Positions 15,506-25,646 are shown, counted from the first letter of the stretch. The stretch: DNA of 64,000 nucleotides from UBA6918 sp040754425 (GCA_040754425.1 JBFMCR010000015.1:1-64000), one strand, 5' to 3'. Made by a program: numbers and translations. The notes: generated by a model not told the origin, from the sequence alone.

Positions 15506-15537
15506 AAAAAACAACGCCCCCAGCAAGCCGGGGGCGT
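15506..15537 (-). terminator. intrinsic terminator downstream of cbbM
   Basis: Read on the minus strand: ACGCCCCC, a GGCTTGCT loop region, GGGGGCGT, then TGTTTTTT. It has a strong G/C stem with a U tract 28 bases after the cbbM stop. This would end most cbbM transcripts and leave partial read-through into cbbQ2-cbbO2. Confidence 0.8.
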
Positions 15538-15564
15538 GTAGAGCTTGCATCCAGTCGGGCTTGA

Positions 15565-16944
15565 TTACTTGTGCACGCCAAGCTTCTCGCGCCAGCCGGG
15601 GTACAGCTTGTCGGCGTCGCCGGGGAAGGACTCGAACGCGCGGGCGAATTCCTTGTGCTCTTTCGCGAACTCGATCGGGTCGGCGCCGGACTTCCAGCAC
15701 TCGTAGGACTGGCGCAGGGAAATGGCGCCGGCCGCGGGGCTGTCGATGTGGCCGTAGGAGCCGCCGCCGGCGGTGTTGATGACGTTGCCGTGGCCCAGGT
15801 TCTCGAAGAAGCCGGGCAGACGCAGAGCGTTCATGCCGCCGGAAATGATCGGGGTGGTGGCCTTGACACCGTACCACTTCTGGAAGTAGACCGGGCCTTG
15901 GCACTCGTCGCGCTCGATCATGTAGGCGATAATCTTGTCGCTCATCTCGCCTTCCATCTTGCCGTAGCCCATGGTGCCGACGTGGATGCCGGAGGCACCC
16001 TGCAGACGGCTCATCTTGGCCAGCACGAAGGCGGTGTAGCCGCGCTTGGAGCTGGGGGAGGTGACGGCGCCGTGGCCGGCGCGATGGTAGTGCAGGAACT
16101 GGTTCGGGTACTGGCGGCGGGCGGTGGTCACCATGCCCGGGCCGCCGACGTAGCCGTCCACCAGGAAGGCCAGCTTGTTGGCGTCGGGGCCGAAGGTTTC
16201 CAGGGCGAAGTCGGCGCGGGCACACATTTCGTAGTGATCGTCGGCGGTGATGTTCATGGAGAACAGCTTGGCCTGGCCGGTCTCGTCCATGGCGCGCTTC
16301 ATGGCGTCGTAGACCAGGGGCAGGGTCTTCTTGATGGGGGCGAAAACCTGGTTGCCCTGGGGCTCGTCGTTCTTGATGAAGTCGCCGCCCAGCCAGAACT
16401 GGTAGGCCGCCTTGGCGAAGGGCTCGGGCCTGAGGCCCAGCTTGGGCTTGATGATGGTGCCGGCGATGTAGCCGCCGTCCTTCACCGGGCGGCCGAGGAT
16501 GCGCCACAGATCCTCGATGTTGGTGGCCGGGCAGTCGAACTGGCGGATGACTTCCTCGGGCACGTAGAAGTCGATCATCTTGGCGTGTTCGATGTCGCCC
16601 ATGCCCTGGTTGTTGCCGATGGTCAGGGTGAGGAAGGAAACCAGCATCATGCGGCCGTCGATGACGTTGCGGTCGAACAGTTCCAGCGGATAGGCGATGC
16701 GCATATCCTCGGTGGCCTCGTCGATGTGATAGACCAGCGCATCGACGCCCTTGGTGAATTCGTCGGTGGTGGACACTTCCACGTTGGTGCCGGTGGAGGA
16801 CTCCGCGGCAAAATGCGCGGCGGCTTCCAGATAGCCGTGACCGGACTTGGGCTTCATCTTGTAGGCGACGAGGATGTGTTTGCCGCCCTTGATGAGGTCT
16901 TCCTCTTTCAGGGAAAGGTCGGCGTAACGTGCGGACTGATCCAT
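15565..16944 (-). CDS. cbbM: RuBisCO form II
   Basis: Form II ribulose-1,5-bisphosphate carboxylase, 459 residues, normally a homodimer (or higher oligomer) without small subunits. The carbamylated lysine is in GGDFIKNDEPQ and falls at residue 191, the same number as in the Rhodospirillum enzyme. Other active-site segments are GTIIKPKLGLRPE, HYHRAGHGAV, HVGTMGYGKMEG and TAGGGSYGH. CAGGAGCCA precedes the ATG. Form II enzymes suit high CO2 and low O2, so having both forms lets the cell fix CO2 over a range of conditions. It is divergent from cbbR2. Confidence 0.98.
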   Translation of the reverse strand: MDQSARYADLSLKEEDLIKGGKHILVAYKMKPKSGHGYLEAAAHFAAESSTGTNVEVSTTDEFTKGVDALVYHIDEATEDMRIAYPLELFDRNVIDGRMMLVSFLTLTIGNNQGMGDIEHAKMIDFYVPEEVIRQFDCPATNIEDLWRILGRPVKDGGYIAGTIIKPKLGLRPEPFAKAAYQFWLGGDFIKNDEPQGNQVFAPIKKTLPLVYDAMKRAMDETGQAKLFSMNITADDHYEMCARADFALETFGPDANKLAFLVDGYVGGPGMVTTARRQYPNQFLHYHRAGHGAVTSPSSKRGYTAFVLAKMSRLQGASGIHVGTMGYGKMEGEMSDKIIAYMIERDECQGPVYFQKWYGVKATTPIISGGMNALRLPGFFENLGHGNVINTAGGGSYGHIDSPAAGAISLRQSYECWKSGADPIEFAKEHKEFARAFESFPGDADKLYPGWREKLGVHK

Positions 16945-17061
16945 AGCTTGGCTCCTGCTTTCAAATAAACATAACGATGAAATCAGGGGCTGACTATACG
17001 GATCATGTTATATAAATAAAATTCAAATGTTATGATAGTAACTATATAATTCAGCTTATAT
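16945..17061. promoter_or_regulatory. cbbM-cbbR2 control region
   Basis: AT-rich divergent region of 117 bases. It contains the perfect palindrome ATAGT-A-ACTAT (17035-17045) inside TTATGATAGTAACTATATAA, a LysR-type T-N11-A-like site close to the cbbR2 start. Several TTATA/TATAA stretches (17008-17020) could be promoter -10 boxes for cbbM on the minus strand, but none is assigned with confidence. Confidence 0.5.
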
Positions 17062-17976
17062 ATGCGACGCCTGACCCTGCGCCAATTCCGTGTTTTCGAG
17101 GCAGTGGCCCGCAATCTCTCGTTTTCCAGGGCGGCGGCGGAGCTGCATTTGTCCCAGCCTGCGGTATCCATGCAGGTGAAAGGCATCGAGAACATCCTCG
17201 GCCTGCCGCTCACCGAGCAGATGGGCAAGAAGATTTACCTCACCGACGCCGGGCGCGAGGTGTTGCACGCCAGCCAGGCCATCACCGCGCGCCTGGACGA
17301 CCTGCAGGCCAACCTCGCCCAGCTGCGCGGCATGGACAGCGGGCGCCTCAACATCGCCGTGACCACCACGGTGAGCGTCATCGCCACCCGCATCCTCGCG
17401 CACTTTCGCGCCCGCTACCCCAAGGTGGCGATCCACCTCGACGTCTCCAACCGCGAGTCGGTGCTGGGCCAGCTCGCCCACAACCGCATCGACCTTGCCA
17501 TCATGGGCCAGGTGCCGGGCGGATTGGACCTCGAAGCCACGCGTTTCATGAACAATCCTCTGGTCGTGATCGCCCCGCCCGGCCATCCGCTCGCGCGCAA
17601 GAAGAAGGTGCCGCTTTCCAGCCTCGCCAACGAGCCTTTCCTGGTGCGCGAAGCCGGTTCCGGCACGCGCGGCGCCATGGAGCGCTTCTTCGCCGAGCGG
17701 GGCATGGCGCTCACCACCAGCATGGAGATGAGCAGCAACGAGGCCATCAAGCAGGCGGTGGCGGCCGGGCTGGGGCTGGGCATCCTGTCCTTGCAGACCC
17801 TGGAGCAGGAGCTGGAACTCGGGCGCCTGTCGGTTTTGAACGTAGAGGGCTTTCCCATCATGCGCCACTGGTACGTGGTGCACCGCACCGACAAACGGCT
17901 GTCGCCGGTGGCGCAGGCGTTCAAGGCCTTCGTGCTGGCGCAGGCGGACGCGCATCCGGAAAAGCGGCATGGCTGA
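17062..17976 (+). CDS. cbbR: CbbR LysR-family regulator of the form II operon
   Basis: LysR-type regulator of 304 residues with an N-terminal HTH (RQFRVFEAVARNLSFSRAAA, ELHLSQPAVSMQVKGI) and a substrate-binding-like domain. It is a paralogue of cbbR1 and diverges from cbbM, as in organisms where each RuBisCO operon has its own CbbR. Its last 8 bases overlap the recQ start, so recQ could be cotranscribed with it. Confidence 0.92.
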   Translation: MRRLTLRQFRVFEAVARNLSFSRAAAELHLSQPAVSMQVKGIENILGLPLTEQMGKKIYLTDAGREVLHASQAITARLDDLQANLAQLRGMDSGRLNIAVTTTVSVIATRILAHFRARYPKVAIHLDVSNRESVLGQLAHNRIDLAIMGQVPGGLDLEATRFMNNPLVVIAPPGHPLARKKKVPLSSLANEPFLVREAGSGTRGAMERFFAERGMALTTSMEMSSNEAIKQAVAAGLGLGILSLQTLEQELELGRLSVLNVEGFPIMRHWYVVHRTDKRLSPVAQAFKAFVLAQADAHPEKRHG

Positions 17977-19768
17977 AAGGCGCAGCCTGCAACTGCTGCA
18001 TTCGGTCTTCGGCCACGCCGCTTTCCGCCCGCACCAGGAAGACATCGTCGACCATCTGATCAATGGCGGCGATGCCCTGGTCATCATGCCCACGGGCGGC
18101 GGCAAGTCGTTGTGCTACCAGCTGCCGGCGCTGGTGCGCGAGGGCACGGGCATCGTGGTGTCGCCGCTCATCGCGCTCATGCACGACCAGGTGGTGGCGC
18201 TGAAGCAGCTGGGGGTGCGGGCGGAATATCTCAACTCTTCCTTGACGGCAGAAGAGGCACGGCGGGTAGAGAATGCGCTCGTCGCCGGTAAGCTCGATCT
18301 CCTGTACGTTGCGCCGGAACGCCTGCTCACCGAACGTTTCCAGGGCCTGCTCGACCGCGCTCGCATTGCCTTGTTCGCCATCGACGAAGCGCACTGCGTA
18401 TCGCAATGGGGCCACGATTTCCGTCCCGAGTACGTGCAGCTTTGCGTGCTGCATGAGCGTTTCCCCGACACCCCGCGCATCGCGCTCACCGCCACCGCGG
18501 ACGCGCCCACGCGCGCAGAAATCGCCCAGCGCCTGCAACTGGAAAATGCGCGCCATTTCGTCACCGGCTTCGACCGCCCCAACATCCGTTACCACGTGAG
18601 GCAGGAAGCGGCCGGCGCACGCGAGGCGCTCTTGCGCTTCATCCGCGAACGGCATCCTGGTGAGGCCGGCATCGTCTATTGCTTGTCGAGGAAGCGCGTG
18701 GATGAAGTCGCGGCCTGGTTGAGCAGCCAGGGCCTGACCGCGCTGGCCTACCATGCCGGCATGGACGCCGAGTCGCGCCGACGCGTGCAGGAGCGCTTCC
18801 TGATGGAGGATGGCGTGATCGTGGTGGCGACGATTGCTTTCGGCATGGGCATCGACAAGCCCGACGTGCGCTTTGTCGCGCATCTTAATCTGCCCAAGAG
18901 CCTCGAGGCCTATTACCAGGAAACCGGCCGCGCCGGGCGTGATGGCGAGCCTGCCGATGCGTGGATGCGCTACAGCCTGAGTGACGTGATCCAGTTGCGG
19001 CGCATGCTCGATGAGTCAGAAGCCGACGAGTCGCATCGCCGCGTGGAAAGACAAAAACTCGACGCCATGCTGGGCTATTGCGAGCTGATTTCCTGCCGCC
19101 GCCAGTCGCTGCTCGGTTATTTCGGCGACACGCTGAATGAACCTTGCGGCAACTGCGACAACTGCCTGGACCCGCCGCAAAGCTGGGATGCTACCACCGC
19201 GGCGCAGAAGGCGCTGTCCTGCGTGCACCGTACTGGCCAGCGCTTCTGCGTGAACTATCTCATCGACGTGCTCTTGGGCCGCGACGACGAACGCATCCGG
19301 CGCTTCGGCCACGATGCGATCTCCACTTTCGGCATCGGCCAAGACTTGAGCGCGAACGACTGGCGCCAAGTGTTCCGCCAGCTGGTTGCGCGCGGCTATC
19401 TCGCAGCCGACCATGACAATTTCGGCGGCCTGCGCCTGACGAATGCCTGCCGCCCGCTGCTGCGCGGCGAGGAATCCCTGCTGCTCGCCAGGCAGGCGGC
19501 GCAGCCTACGCGCAGCAAAAAATCCCGCGTACAAACGGCGGCCAGCGACGACCCCCTGTTCGAGGCCTTGCGCCAGCGCCGCCGCGAACTGGCGCAGCAG
19601 CAAGGGGTGCCTCCCTACGTCGTGTTCCACGACAGCACCCTCGCCGCCATGGCGGCGGTACGCCCGCAGACGCTGGAAGAATTCGCCGAACTGCCCGGCG
19701 TGGGCGAGCGCAAGCTTCAAACCTACGGCGCGGCCTTCCTGGAAGTGATCAGACAAGCCGGCAGTTAG
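17969..19768 (+). CDS. recQ: ATP-dependent DNA helicase RecQ
   Basis: 3'-5' helicase of 599 residues acting in recombination and replication-fork repair. It has Walker A MPTGGGKSLCYQLPAL, the DEAH box IDEAHCVSQWGHDFRPEY, motif VI YYQETGRAGRDGEPA, and the RecQ zinc site with cysteines in CELISCRRQSLLGYFG and PCGNCDNC. An RQC winged helix follows, with a C-terminal HRDC domain (VFHDSTLAAMAAVRPQTLEE...LPGVGERKLQTYG). The length is standard. The ATG at 17969 overlaps the end of cbbR2. Confidence 0.96.
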   Translation: MAERRSLQLLHSVFGHAAFRPHQEDIVDHLINGGDALVIMPTGGGKSLCYQLPALVREGTGIVVSPLIALMHDQVVALKQLGVRAEYLNSSLTAEEARRVENALVAGKLDLLYVAPERLLTERFQGLLDRARIALFAIDEAHCVSQWGHDFRPEYVQLCVLHERFPDTPRIALTATADAPTRAEIAQRLQLENARHFVTGFDRPNIRYHVRQEAAGAREALLRFIRERHPGEAGIVYCLSRKRVDEVAAWLSSQGLTALAYHAGMDAESRRRVQERFLMEDGVIVVATIAFGMGIDKPDVRFVAHLNLPKSLEAYYQETGRAGRDGEPADAWMRYSLSDVIQLRRMLDESEADESHRRVERQKLDAMLGYCELISCRRQSLLGYFGDTLNEPCGNCDNCLDPPQSWDATTAAQKALSCVHRTGQRFCVNYLIDVLLGRDDERIRRFGHDAISTFGIGQDLSANDWRQVFRQLVARGYLAADHDNFGGLRLTNACRPLLRGEESLLLARQAAQPTRSKKSRVQTAASDDPLFEALRQRRRELAQQQGVPPYVVFHDSTLAAMAAVRPQTLEEFAELPGVGERKLQTYGAAFLEVIRQAGS

Positions 19769-19818
19769 GCCGTCCGACCCAGCATTTGCATTTCGCGAAC
19801 AACTGGCTATTATCGATT

Positions 19819-19836
19819 TGTTCGGATTTCCGAACA
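19819..19836. promoter_or_regulatory. perfect 18-base palindrome upstream of sorA
   Basis: TGTTCGGA-TT-TCCGAACA is a perfect inverted repeat 53 bases before the sorA start. It is a plausible operator for a dimeric regulator of sulfite oxidation. No T tract follows it, so it is not an intrinsic terminator for recQ. Confidence 0.5.
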
Positions 19837-19889
19837 TCCGCGTGCAATCACGCTTCCTTGTCCCCGCAAATCCTCGGATGGAGGTTTCC

Positions 19890-21146
19890 ATGCAGACGAA
19901 GGACGTTTTTTCCCCCGCAAACGCCGGCCCCGATGCTTCGCGGCGCAAATTTCTCGGCGCCGGCGCCTCGCTGGGCGGGTTGGCGCTTCTTGGGCAGGCT
20001 CCCTTGGCCAGCGCGATGCAGAAGATGATCGAACTGCCGATGGTCAACGGCAGCCGGGGGCTCGCCGCCTACCCGCAAAAACGCGAACTCATCGTCATGA
20101 CCGCGCGCCCGGTGCAGCTGGAAACGCCGATGGCGGTTTTCAATGAAGGCGTGTTCACGCCCAACGACGCCTTCTTCGTGCGCTGGCACCTCGCGAATAT
20201 GCCGACCAGCATCGATGCCGCCACCTTCCGCATCAAGGTGCATGGCCTGGTCAAGCAGCCGCTGGAACTGAGTGTCGCCGACCTCAGGAACAACTACGAG
20301 CAGGTCGAGATCGCCGCGGTCTGCCAGTGCGCGGGCAACAGCCGCGGCCTGTTCAACCCGCGCGTGCCGGGCGGCCAGTGGTCGAACGGCGCCATGGGCA
20401 ACGCGCTGTGGAAAGGCGTGCGCCTGCGCGACATCCTGAACAAGGCGGGCATCCAGGTTGGCGCGGTGCAGGTGCGGCTCAACGGCGCCGACGGCCCGGT
20501 GCTGCCGACCACGCCGGACTTCGTCAAGGCGCTGGACATGGACATCGCGCTGCAGGAGGACGTGATCGTCGCCTACGCCATGAACGGCGAACCTTTGCCG
20601 CTACTCAACGGCTACCCCGTGCGCCTGGTGGTGCCGGGGTGGTACGCCACCTATTGGGTCAAGATGCTGGACGACATCGAAGTCATCGGCAAGGTGGACG
20701 AGAACTTCTGGATGAAGCCCGCCTACCGTATCCCCGACAACCCCTGCGGCTGCGTGGAGCCGGGACAGAAGGGCATGGCCATGGTGCCCATCAACCGCAT
20801 GACCGTGCGTTCCTTCATCACCAGCGTGGCCGACGGCGCCAAGGTGAAAGGCGGGCGCTTGCAGGAAGTGAAAGGCATCGCCTTCGACGGCGGCTATGGC
20901 ATCGCCCGTGTGCTGTTTACCACGAACGGCGGCAAGACCTGGGCGGAAACCCGGCTCGGCAAGGACTACGGCAAGTACAGCTTCCGCGAATGGAGCTTTG
21001 CGTTCAGGCCAAGACCCGGCAGGCGCTACGAACTTGCCTGTCTTGCCATCAGCAACAACGGCGAATCCCAGCGCTTCGCGCCGCGCTGGAACCCGTCCGG
21101 ATATATGCGCAACGTCGTCGAACCGGTGCGCGTCACCGCGGTTTGA
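19890..21146 (+). CDS. sorA: sulfite:cytochrome c oxidoreductase, molybdenum subunit
   Basis: Periplasmic molybdopterin sulfite dehydrogenase of 418 residues that oxidises sulfite to sulfate. The N-terminus has a Tat signal (SRRKFLGAGASLGGLALLG). The Moco-binding region AAVCQCAGNSRGLF holds the ligating cysteine of the sulfite-oxidase fold. A C-terminal Mo-co dimerisation domain follows (VKGIAFDGGYGIARVLFTTN...WAETRLG). The ATG at 19890 follows GGAGG. Its heme partner sorB begins 10 bases downstream. SorAB feeds electrons from sulfite to cytochrome c, which supports a sulfur-oxidising lifestyle together with the two RuBisCO operons. Confidence 0.9.
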   Translation: MQTKDVFSPANAGPDASRRKFLGAGASLGGLALLGQAPLASAMQKMIELPMVNGSRGLAAYPQKRELIVMTARPVQLETPMAVFNEGVFTPNDAFFVRWHLANMPTSIDAATFRIKVHGLVKQPLELSVADLRNNYEQVEIAAVCQCAGNSRGLFNPRVPGGQWSNGAMGNALWKGVRLRDILNKAGIQVGAVQVRLNGADGPVLPTTPDFVKALDMDIALQEDVIVAYAMNGEPLPLLNGYPVRLVVPGWYATYWVKMLDDIEVIGKVDENFWMKPAYRIPDNPCGCVEPGQKGMAMVPINRMTVRSFITSVADGAKVKGGRLQEVKGIAFDGGYGIARVLFTTNGGKTWAETRLGKDYGKYSFREWSFAFRPRPGRRYELACLAISNNGESQRFAPRWNPSGYMRNVVEPVRVTAV

Positions 21147-21156
21147 GGAGAAGGCC

Positions 21157-21489
21157 ATGAACACCCTGATGAAACCCGCGATGGTTTGCGCCGCCTTCAT
21201 TGCTTTGGCCATGAGCCCGGCAGCCCGGACAGCCGACATGTCGGCTGTCGTCACGATCGACCTTCCCGGCGAAACCGCGGAATTGAAGCCCGGACCGGGC
21301 AGGGAGGCTGCCTTGGCCAACTGCATGATCTGCCACTCGGTGGATTACATCTACATGCAGCCGCCGCAGACACGGGATCAATGGAAGGCAAGCGTGGTGA
21401 AGATGCAGAAGACCTTCGGCGCGCCGATCAAGGACGAGGACATCGACGCCATCGTCGGCTACCTGATGTCGCAAAACGGCAAGCAGTAA
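21157..21489 (+). CDS. sorB: sulfite:cytochrome c oxidoreductase, cytochrome c subunit
   Basis: Monoheme c-type cytochrome of 110 residues, electron acceptor of SorA. It has an N-terminal signal peptide (MNTLMKPAMVCAAFIALAMS) and the heme site CMICHS (CxxCH). MQPPQTRDQWKASVVKM contains a possible axial Met, and DEDIDAIVGYLMSQNGKQ is the end. The start at 21157 follows GAGGAG. It is encoded directly after sorA, as in other SorAB operons. Confidence 0.9.
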   Translation: MNTLMKPAMVCAAFIALAMSPAARTADMSAVVTIDLPGETAELKPGPGREAALANCMICHSVDYIYMQPPQTRDQWKASVVKMQKTFGAPIKDEDIDAIVGYLMSQNGKQ

Positions 21490-21497
21490 AGGCGATT

Positions 21498-21530
21498 TAC
21501 CCCGTTGTTTTGCGGTAATGCAACGGGGTA
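21498..21530 (+). terminator. hairpin after sorB
   Basis: TACCCCGTTG (21498-21507) and CAACGGGGTA (21521-21530) form a perfect 10-base stem 8 bases after the sorB stop. There is no real T tract, so termination may be weak or Rho-assisted. Confidence 0.55.
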
Positions 21531-21767
21531 TTACGCAAGAGCAAAAGGGGGCCGGGTCAGCGCTGCGACCGGGTATTCGCCGCGCAGATCGCGCAGAGTT
21601 TTTTCCATTTTTCCAAATGTTCCTTCGCGGCCTGCGAACTGCGCGGGAAATCGCGGATTTTCCGGAAGGCGCGAATGAGGCCAAAGCCCCTGCTCCAGGA
21701 GCGTCATCAGACGCGCCTTGATATCGGAATGCGCGGCCAAAGCCGCACCCCGCAACGCCAAAGACAA
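21531..21767 (-). pseudogene. unrecognised open frame, possibly cut by the TIR element
   Basis: A 78-codon frame on the minus strand with a TTG start exactly where the palindromic left end of the adjacent TIR element begins. Its N-terminus (LALRGAALAAHSDIKARLM) and basic C-terminal half have no domain I can name. It could be the 3' remnant of a gene whose 5' part was displaced by the insertion, or simply non-coding. The coding evidence is weak. Confidence 0.25.
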
Positions 21768-21773
21768 TCCGGG

Positions 21774-22169
21774 TTAACCCGGATATTTCATGAGGGACGC
21801 GGGATGATGGCGAGGCGATTTGCGAGCAGATTTCCGTACTCGTGCCAAGCCAATAGCGCGACCGCGAAGGGCGGAGCAGTGCCTTGCGCAGCAAGGTGCG
21901 ACCCCGTAGCGGGATGCAGGCGCCCGTGGCGCGGTCGCTCGGCATCCCTTCCGCTGCCCGCGATCCCCACTTTCGTGGGGCCCCTCGTGCAACGCTCCAG
22001 GGCACCCCTATTGGCGCGAAGCGAGGGCGGAAAGATGCTCGCAAAGCGTCCGCCAGCGCCCGCGTAGCCCGGCGGTACAAAATGGTTTCCGTCCTGATTG
22101 GCCACAATGCCTTTATTCATGCCGTTTACCGCTGATTCCGGGGGCGAACTCATGAAAAATCCGGGTTAA
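21774..22169. mobile_element. MITE-like element with 20-base terminal inverted repeats
   Basis: The left end (21774-21793) is TTAACCCGGATATTTCATGA; the right end (22150-22169) is its inverse complement with one mismatch. The 396-base body encodes no transposase and carries internal stem-loops, including GGGCGGAGCAG-stem-CGACCCCG (21869-21906) and ATCCCCACTTTCGTGGGG. The left end continues outward into ATCCGGGTTAACCCGGAT, a perfect palindrome, as if a second element end abuts it. The CCCGGATATTTCA tip matches the IS1380-type remnant at 35063, so that family could have mobilised it (inference). Confidence 0.65.
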
Positions 22170-22182
22170 ACTTGGCTCAGGG

Positions 22183-23256
22183 GTGAACATGCCGGTCAAC
22201 ATTCAATCGCCGCTGGTGCGCAGAACAGGCGCGATCGCCTTTCTGGCGCTGATTTTCGGGCTTGCGCTCTGGGTGCTGTCGCCGTTCTGGGCGGCGCTGG
22301 CCTGGGCGGGCGTGCTCGCCTATGTCACCTGGCCACTGTACGTGCGGCTGTCTGCGCATTGGCGCGGCCGCAAGACCCTCGCCGCCTTCGGGATGACGCT
22401 CGCGGTGGCCTTGGTGCTGCTGGTGCCGGTGGTACTGGTCATGTACACCCTGGCGGTCGATGCGCTTGCAGCAGCCGCGAAACTGCGTGAGATCGCGGCC
22501 AACGGCCTGCCGCCCATGCCGCCGGGCATCCTCGACCTGCCGGGCGGCGAGTGGCTCGCCGCCCAATACCGGCGCATCCAGGCCGACCCGGCCTGGATTC
22601 GCGGCCGGGTCGAAGCCCTGGGGCTTGCCAACCCGGACCTGTACAAAGCCATGGCGGGCAGCGTGGGGCGCAGCATCGCCAAATTCGGCCTGGCGATCTT
22701 CGCCCTGTTCTTTCTCTATCGCCACGGCGAGAGCGTGCTGGCCCAGTTCCGTCGCATCGCCACGCACTGGATCGGCGGCCAGGCCAGGTCCTACCTCTCT
22801 GCGGTCGGGGTGACGGTGCACGCCGTCGTGTTCGGCATCGTGCTGACGGCCGTCGCGCAAGGCACGCTGGCGGGATTGGGCTACTGGGTGGCGGGCGTGC
22901 CGGCGCCGGTGATGTGGGGCGCGATCACCGCGCTGGTGTCGTTGATCCCTTTCGCCGGCCCGCTGGTGTGGGGCAGCCTGTCGATCGGGCTCTTCATCAA
23001 CGGCGACACCCCTGCGGCCGTCGGCCTGTTCCTGTGGGGCGCGCTGGTGGTGAGCTGGGTGGACAACTTCATCCGTCCCATCGTCATCAGCGGGCCCACG
23101 CGCATTCCTTTCCTGCTGGTGTTTCTCGGCGTGCTGGGCGGGCTCAACGCCTTCGGCCTCATCGGCCTGTTCCTCGGCCCGGTGATCCTGGCCGTGGCGC
23201 TTGCCATCTGGCGCGAGTGGCTGGAGTCGGCGCGCAAGGAAAGCGGGCAGCAATAA
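22183..23256 (+). CDS. AI-2E-family (PerM/YdiK-like) membrane permease
   Basis: Integral membrane protein of about 356 residues with roughly seven or eight hydrophobic segments. It has the family layout: two N-terminal helices, a long extracytoplasmic loop (~residues 85-150), then helices containing YRHGESVLAQF, VSLIPFAGPLVWG and NFIRPIVISGPTRIPFLLVFLGVLGGL. The family was named for autoinducer-2 export, but its true substrates are mostly unknown. The start may be the GTG at 22183 or the ATG at 22189. The upstream TIR element ends 13 bases before it, so its promoter may lie in or be supplied by that element. Confidence 0.85.
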   Translation: MNMPVNIQSPLVRRTGAIAFLALIFGLALWVLSPFWAALAWAGVLAYVTWPLYVRLSAHWRGRKTLAAFGMTLAVALVLLVPVVLVMYTLAVDALAAAAKLREIAANGLPPMPPGILDLPGGEWLAAQYRRIQADPAWIRGRVEALGLANPDLYKAMAGSVGRSIAKFGLAIFALFFLYRHGESVLAQFRRIATHWIGGQARSYLSAVGVTVHAVVFGIVLTAVAQGTLAGLGYWVAGVPAPVMWGAITALVSLIPFAGPLVWGSLSIGLFINGDTPAAVGLFLWGALVVSWVDNFIRPIVISGPTRIPFLLVFLGVLGGLNAFGLIGLFLGPVILAVALAIWREWLESARKESGQQ

Positions 23257-23335
23257 AGCCGCCCGCTGCTCTGCTATGCGGCAAAACGCCACCGATGGTG
23301 GATAATCGAGTTTTTGCTTGATTCAGAAATTTCCC

Positions 23336-24996
<1,661 letters not shown>

Positions 24997-25000
<4 letters not shown>

Positions 25001-25443
25001 TTCTGTCCCCCCTTGTCGAAGCCGATCGCTACATCCCTTTGCACCCGCTGTTTGCCGGCGCGTTCGACTATTTGCGTGGCGCAGACTTGATGTCGCTCGC
25101 GCCGGGCAAACACGAGGTACAGGGCGAGCAGCTATTCGCCATCGTCGAGGCCTGTGCCGGACGCACGCGCGCCGAGGCCAAGCTGGAATGCCATCGGCGC
25201 TATATCGACATCCAGCTGGTGCTGGAAGGCGTGGACGAGATGGGCTGGCGGCCGCTGGCGCAGTGCGAGAAACCGATCGCGGAATTCGACGCGGCGCGCG
25301 ACATCCGCTTTTATGACGATGCGCCTTCCAGCTGGGTGGCGACGCCGGCCGGGTCGTTCTGCATTTTCTTCCCGGAGGATGCGCACGCGCCGCTGGTGAG
25401 CGGCGGCATGATCCGCAAGGTGGTGATGAAGATCGCCGTCTAG
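24997..25443 (+). CDS. YhcH/YjgK/YiaL-family cupin protein
   Basis: 148 residues, DUF386 cupin-like fold. It has the conserved EVQGEQLFAIVE, HRRYIDIQLVLEGVDEMGW and FFPEDAHAPLV segments; the His and Glu residues would bind a metal. Some family members take part in sialic-acid or other sugar metabolism (anomerase-like), but no sugar genes are nearby and the substrate is unknown. The ATG at 24997 overlaps the ettA stop (ATGA), so it is translationally coupled to ettA. Confidence 0.85.
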
Positions 25444-25646
25444 TAGTGCGGCGGGATTTCCTCGCGCGGCGTCGAAGGCTCCGCGTCGGTCTGGCTATCG
25501 CACACCTGCTGATGCAATAACCGGAATTGTTCCTGCAGGCTGTCGATTTGGCGCTGCTGGCGGATGACGGTCTGGTTCAGCGTGTCCAGCAGGTCTTCGG
25601 CAAACGCCAGTTTGGTTTCCAGTTCGGTGATGCGGGATTCGCTCAT
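25440..25646 (-). CDS. slyX: SlyX-like coiled-coil protein
   Basis: 68 residues, almost entirely a coiled coil (RITELETKLAFAEDLLDTLN, then IRQQRQIDSLQEQFRLL). It ends in PPHY, a common ending in SlyX proteins. The function is unknown. It overlaps both the convergent yhcH-like gene (stop to stop, 4 bases) and the upstream thioredoxin gene, so it is cotranscribed with the latter. Confidence 0.88.
   Translation of the reverse strand: MSESRITELETKLAFAEDLLDTLNQTVIRQQRQIDSLQEQFRLLHQQVCDSQTDAEPSTPREEIPPHY

Noticed and set aside
15571..16968. Plus-strand open frame of 465 codons opposite cbbM
   Set aside because: Antisense shadow of a highly biased gene; no start signal and no recognisable protein.
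21788..22153. Minus-strand 121-codon frame within the TIR element
   Set aside because: It is formed by the stem-loops of the element and rich in Gly, Arg, Ala and Pro without domain features. Such frames are a common artefact of this kind of repeat.
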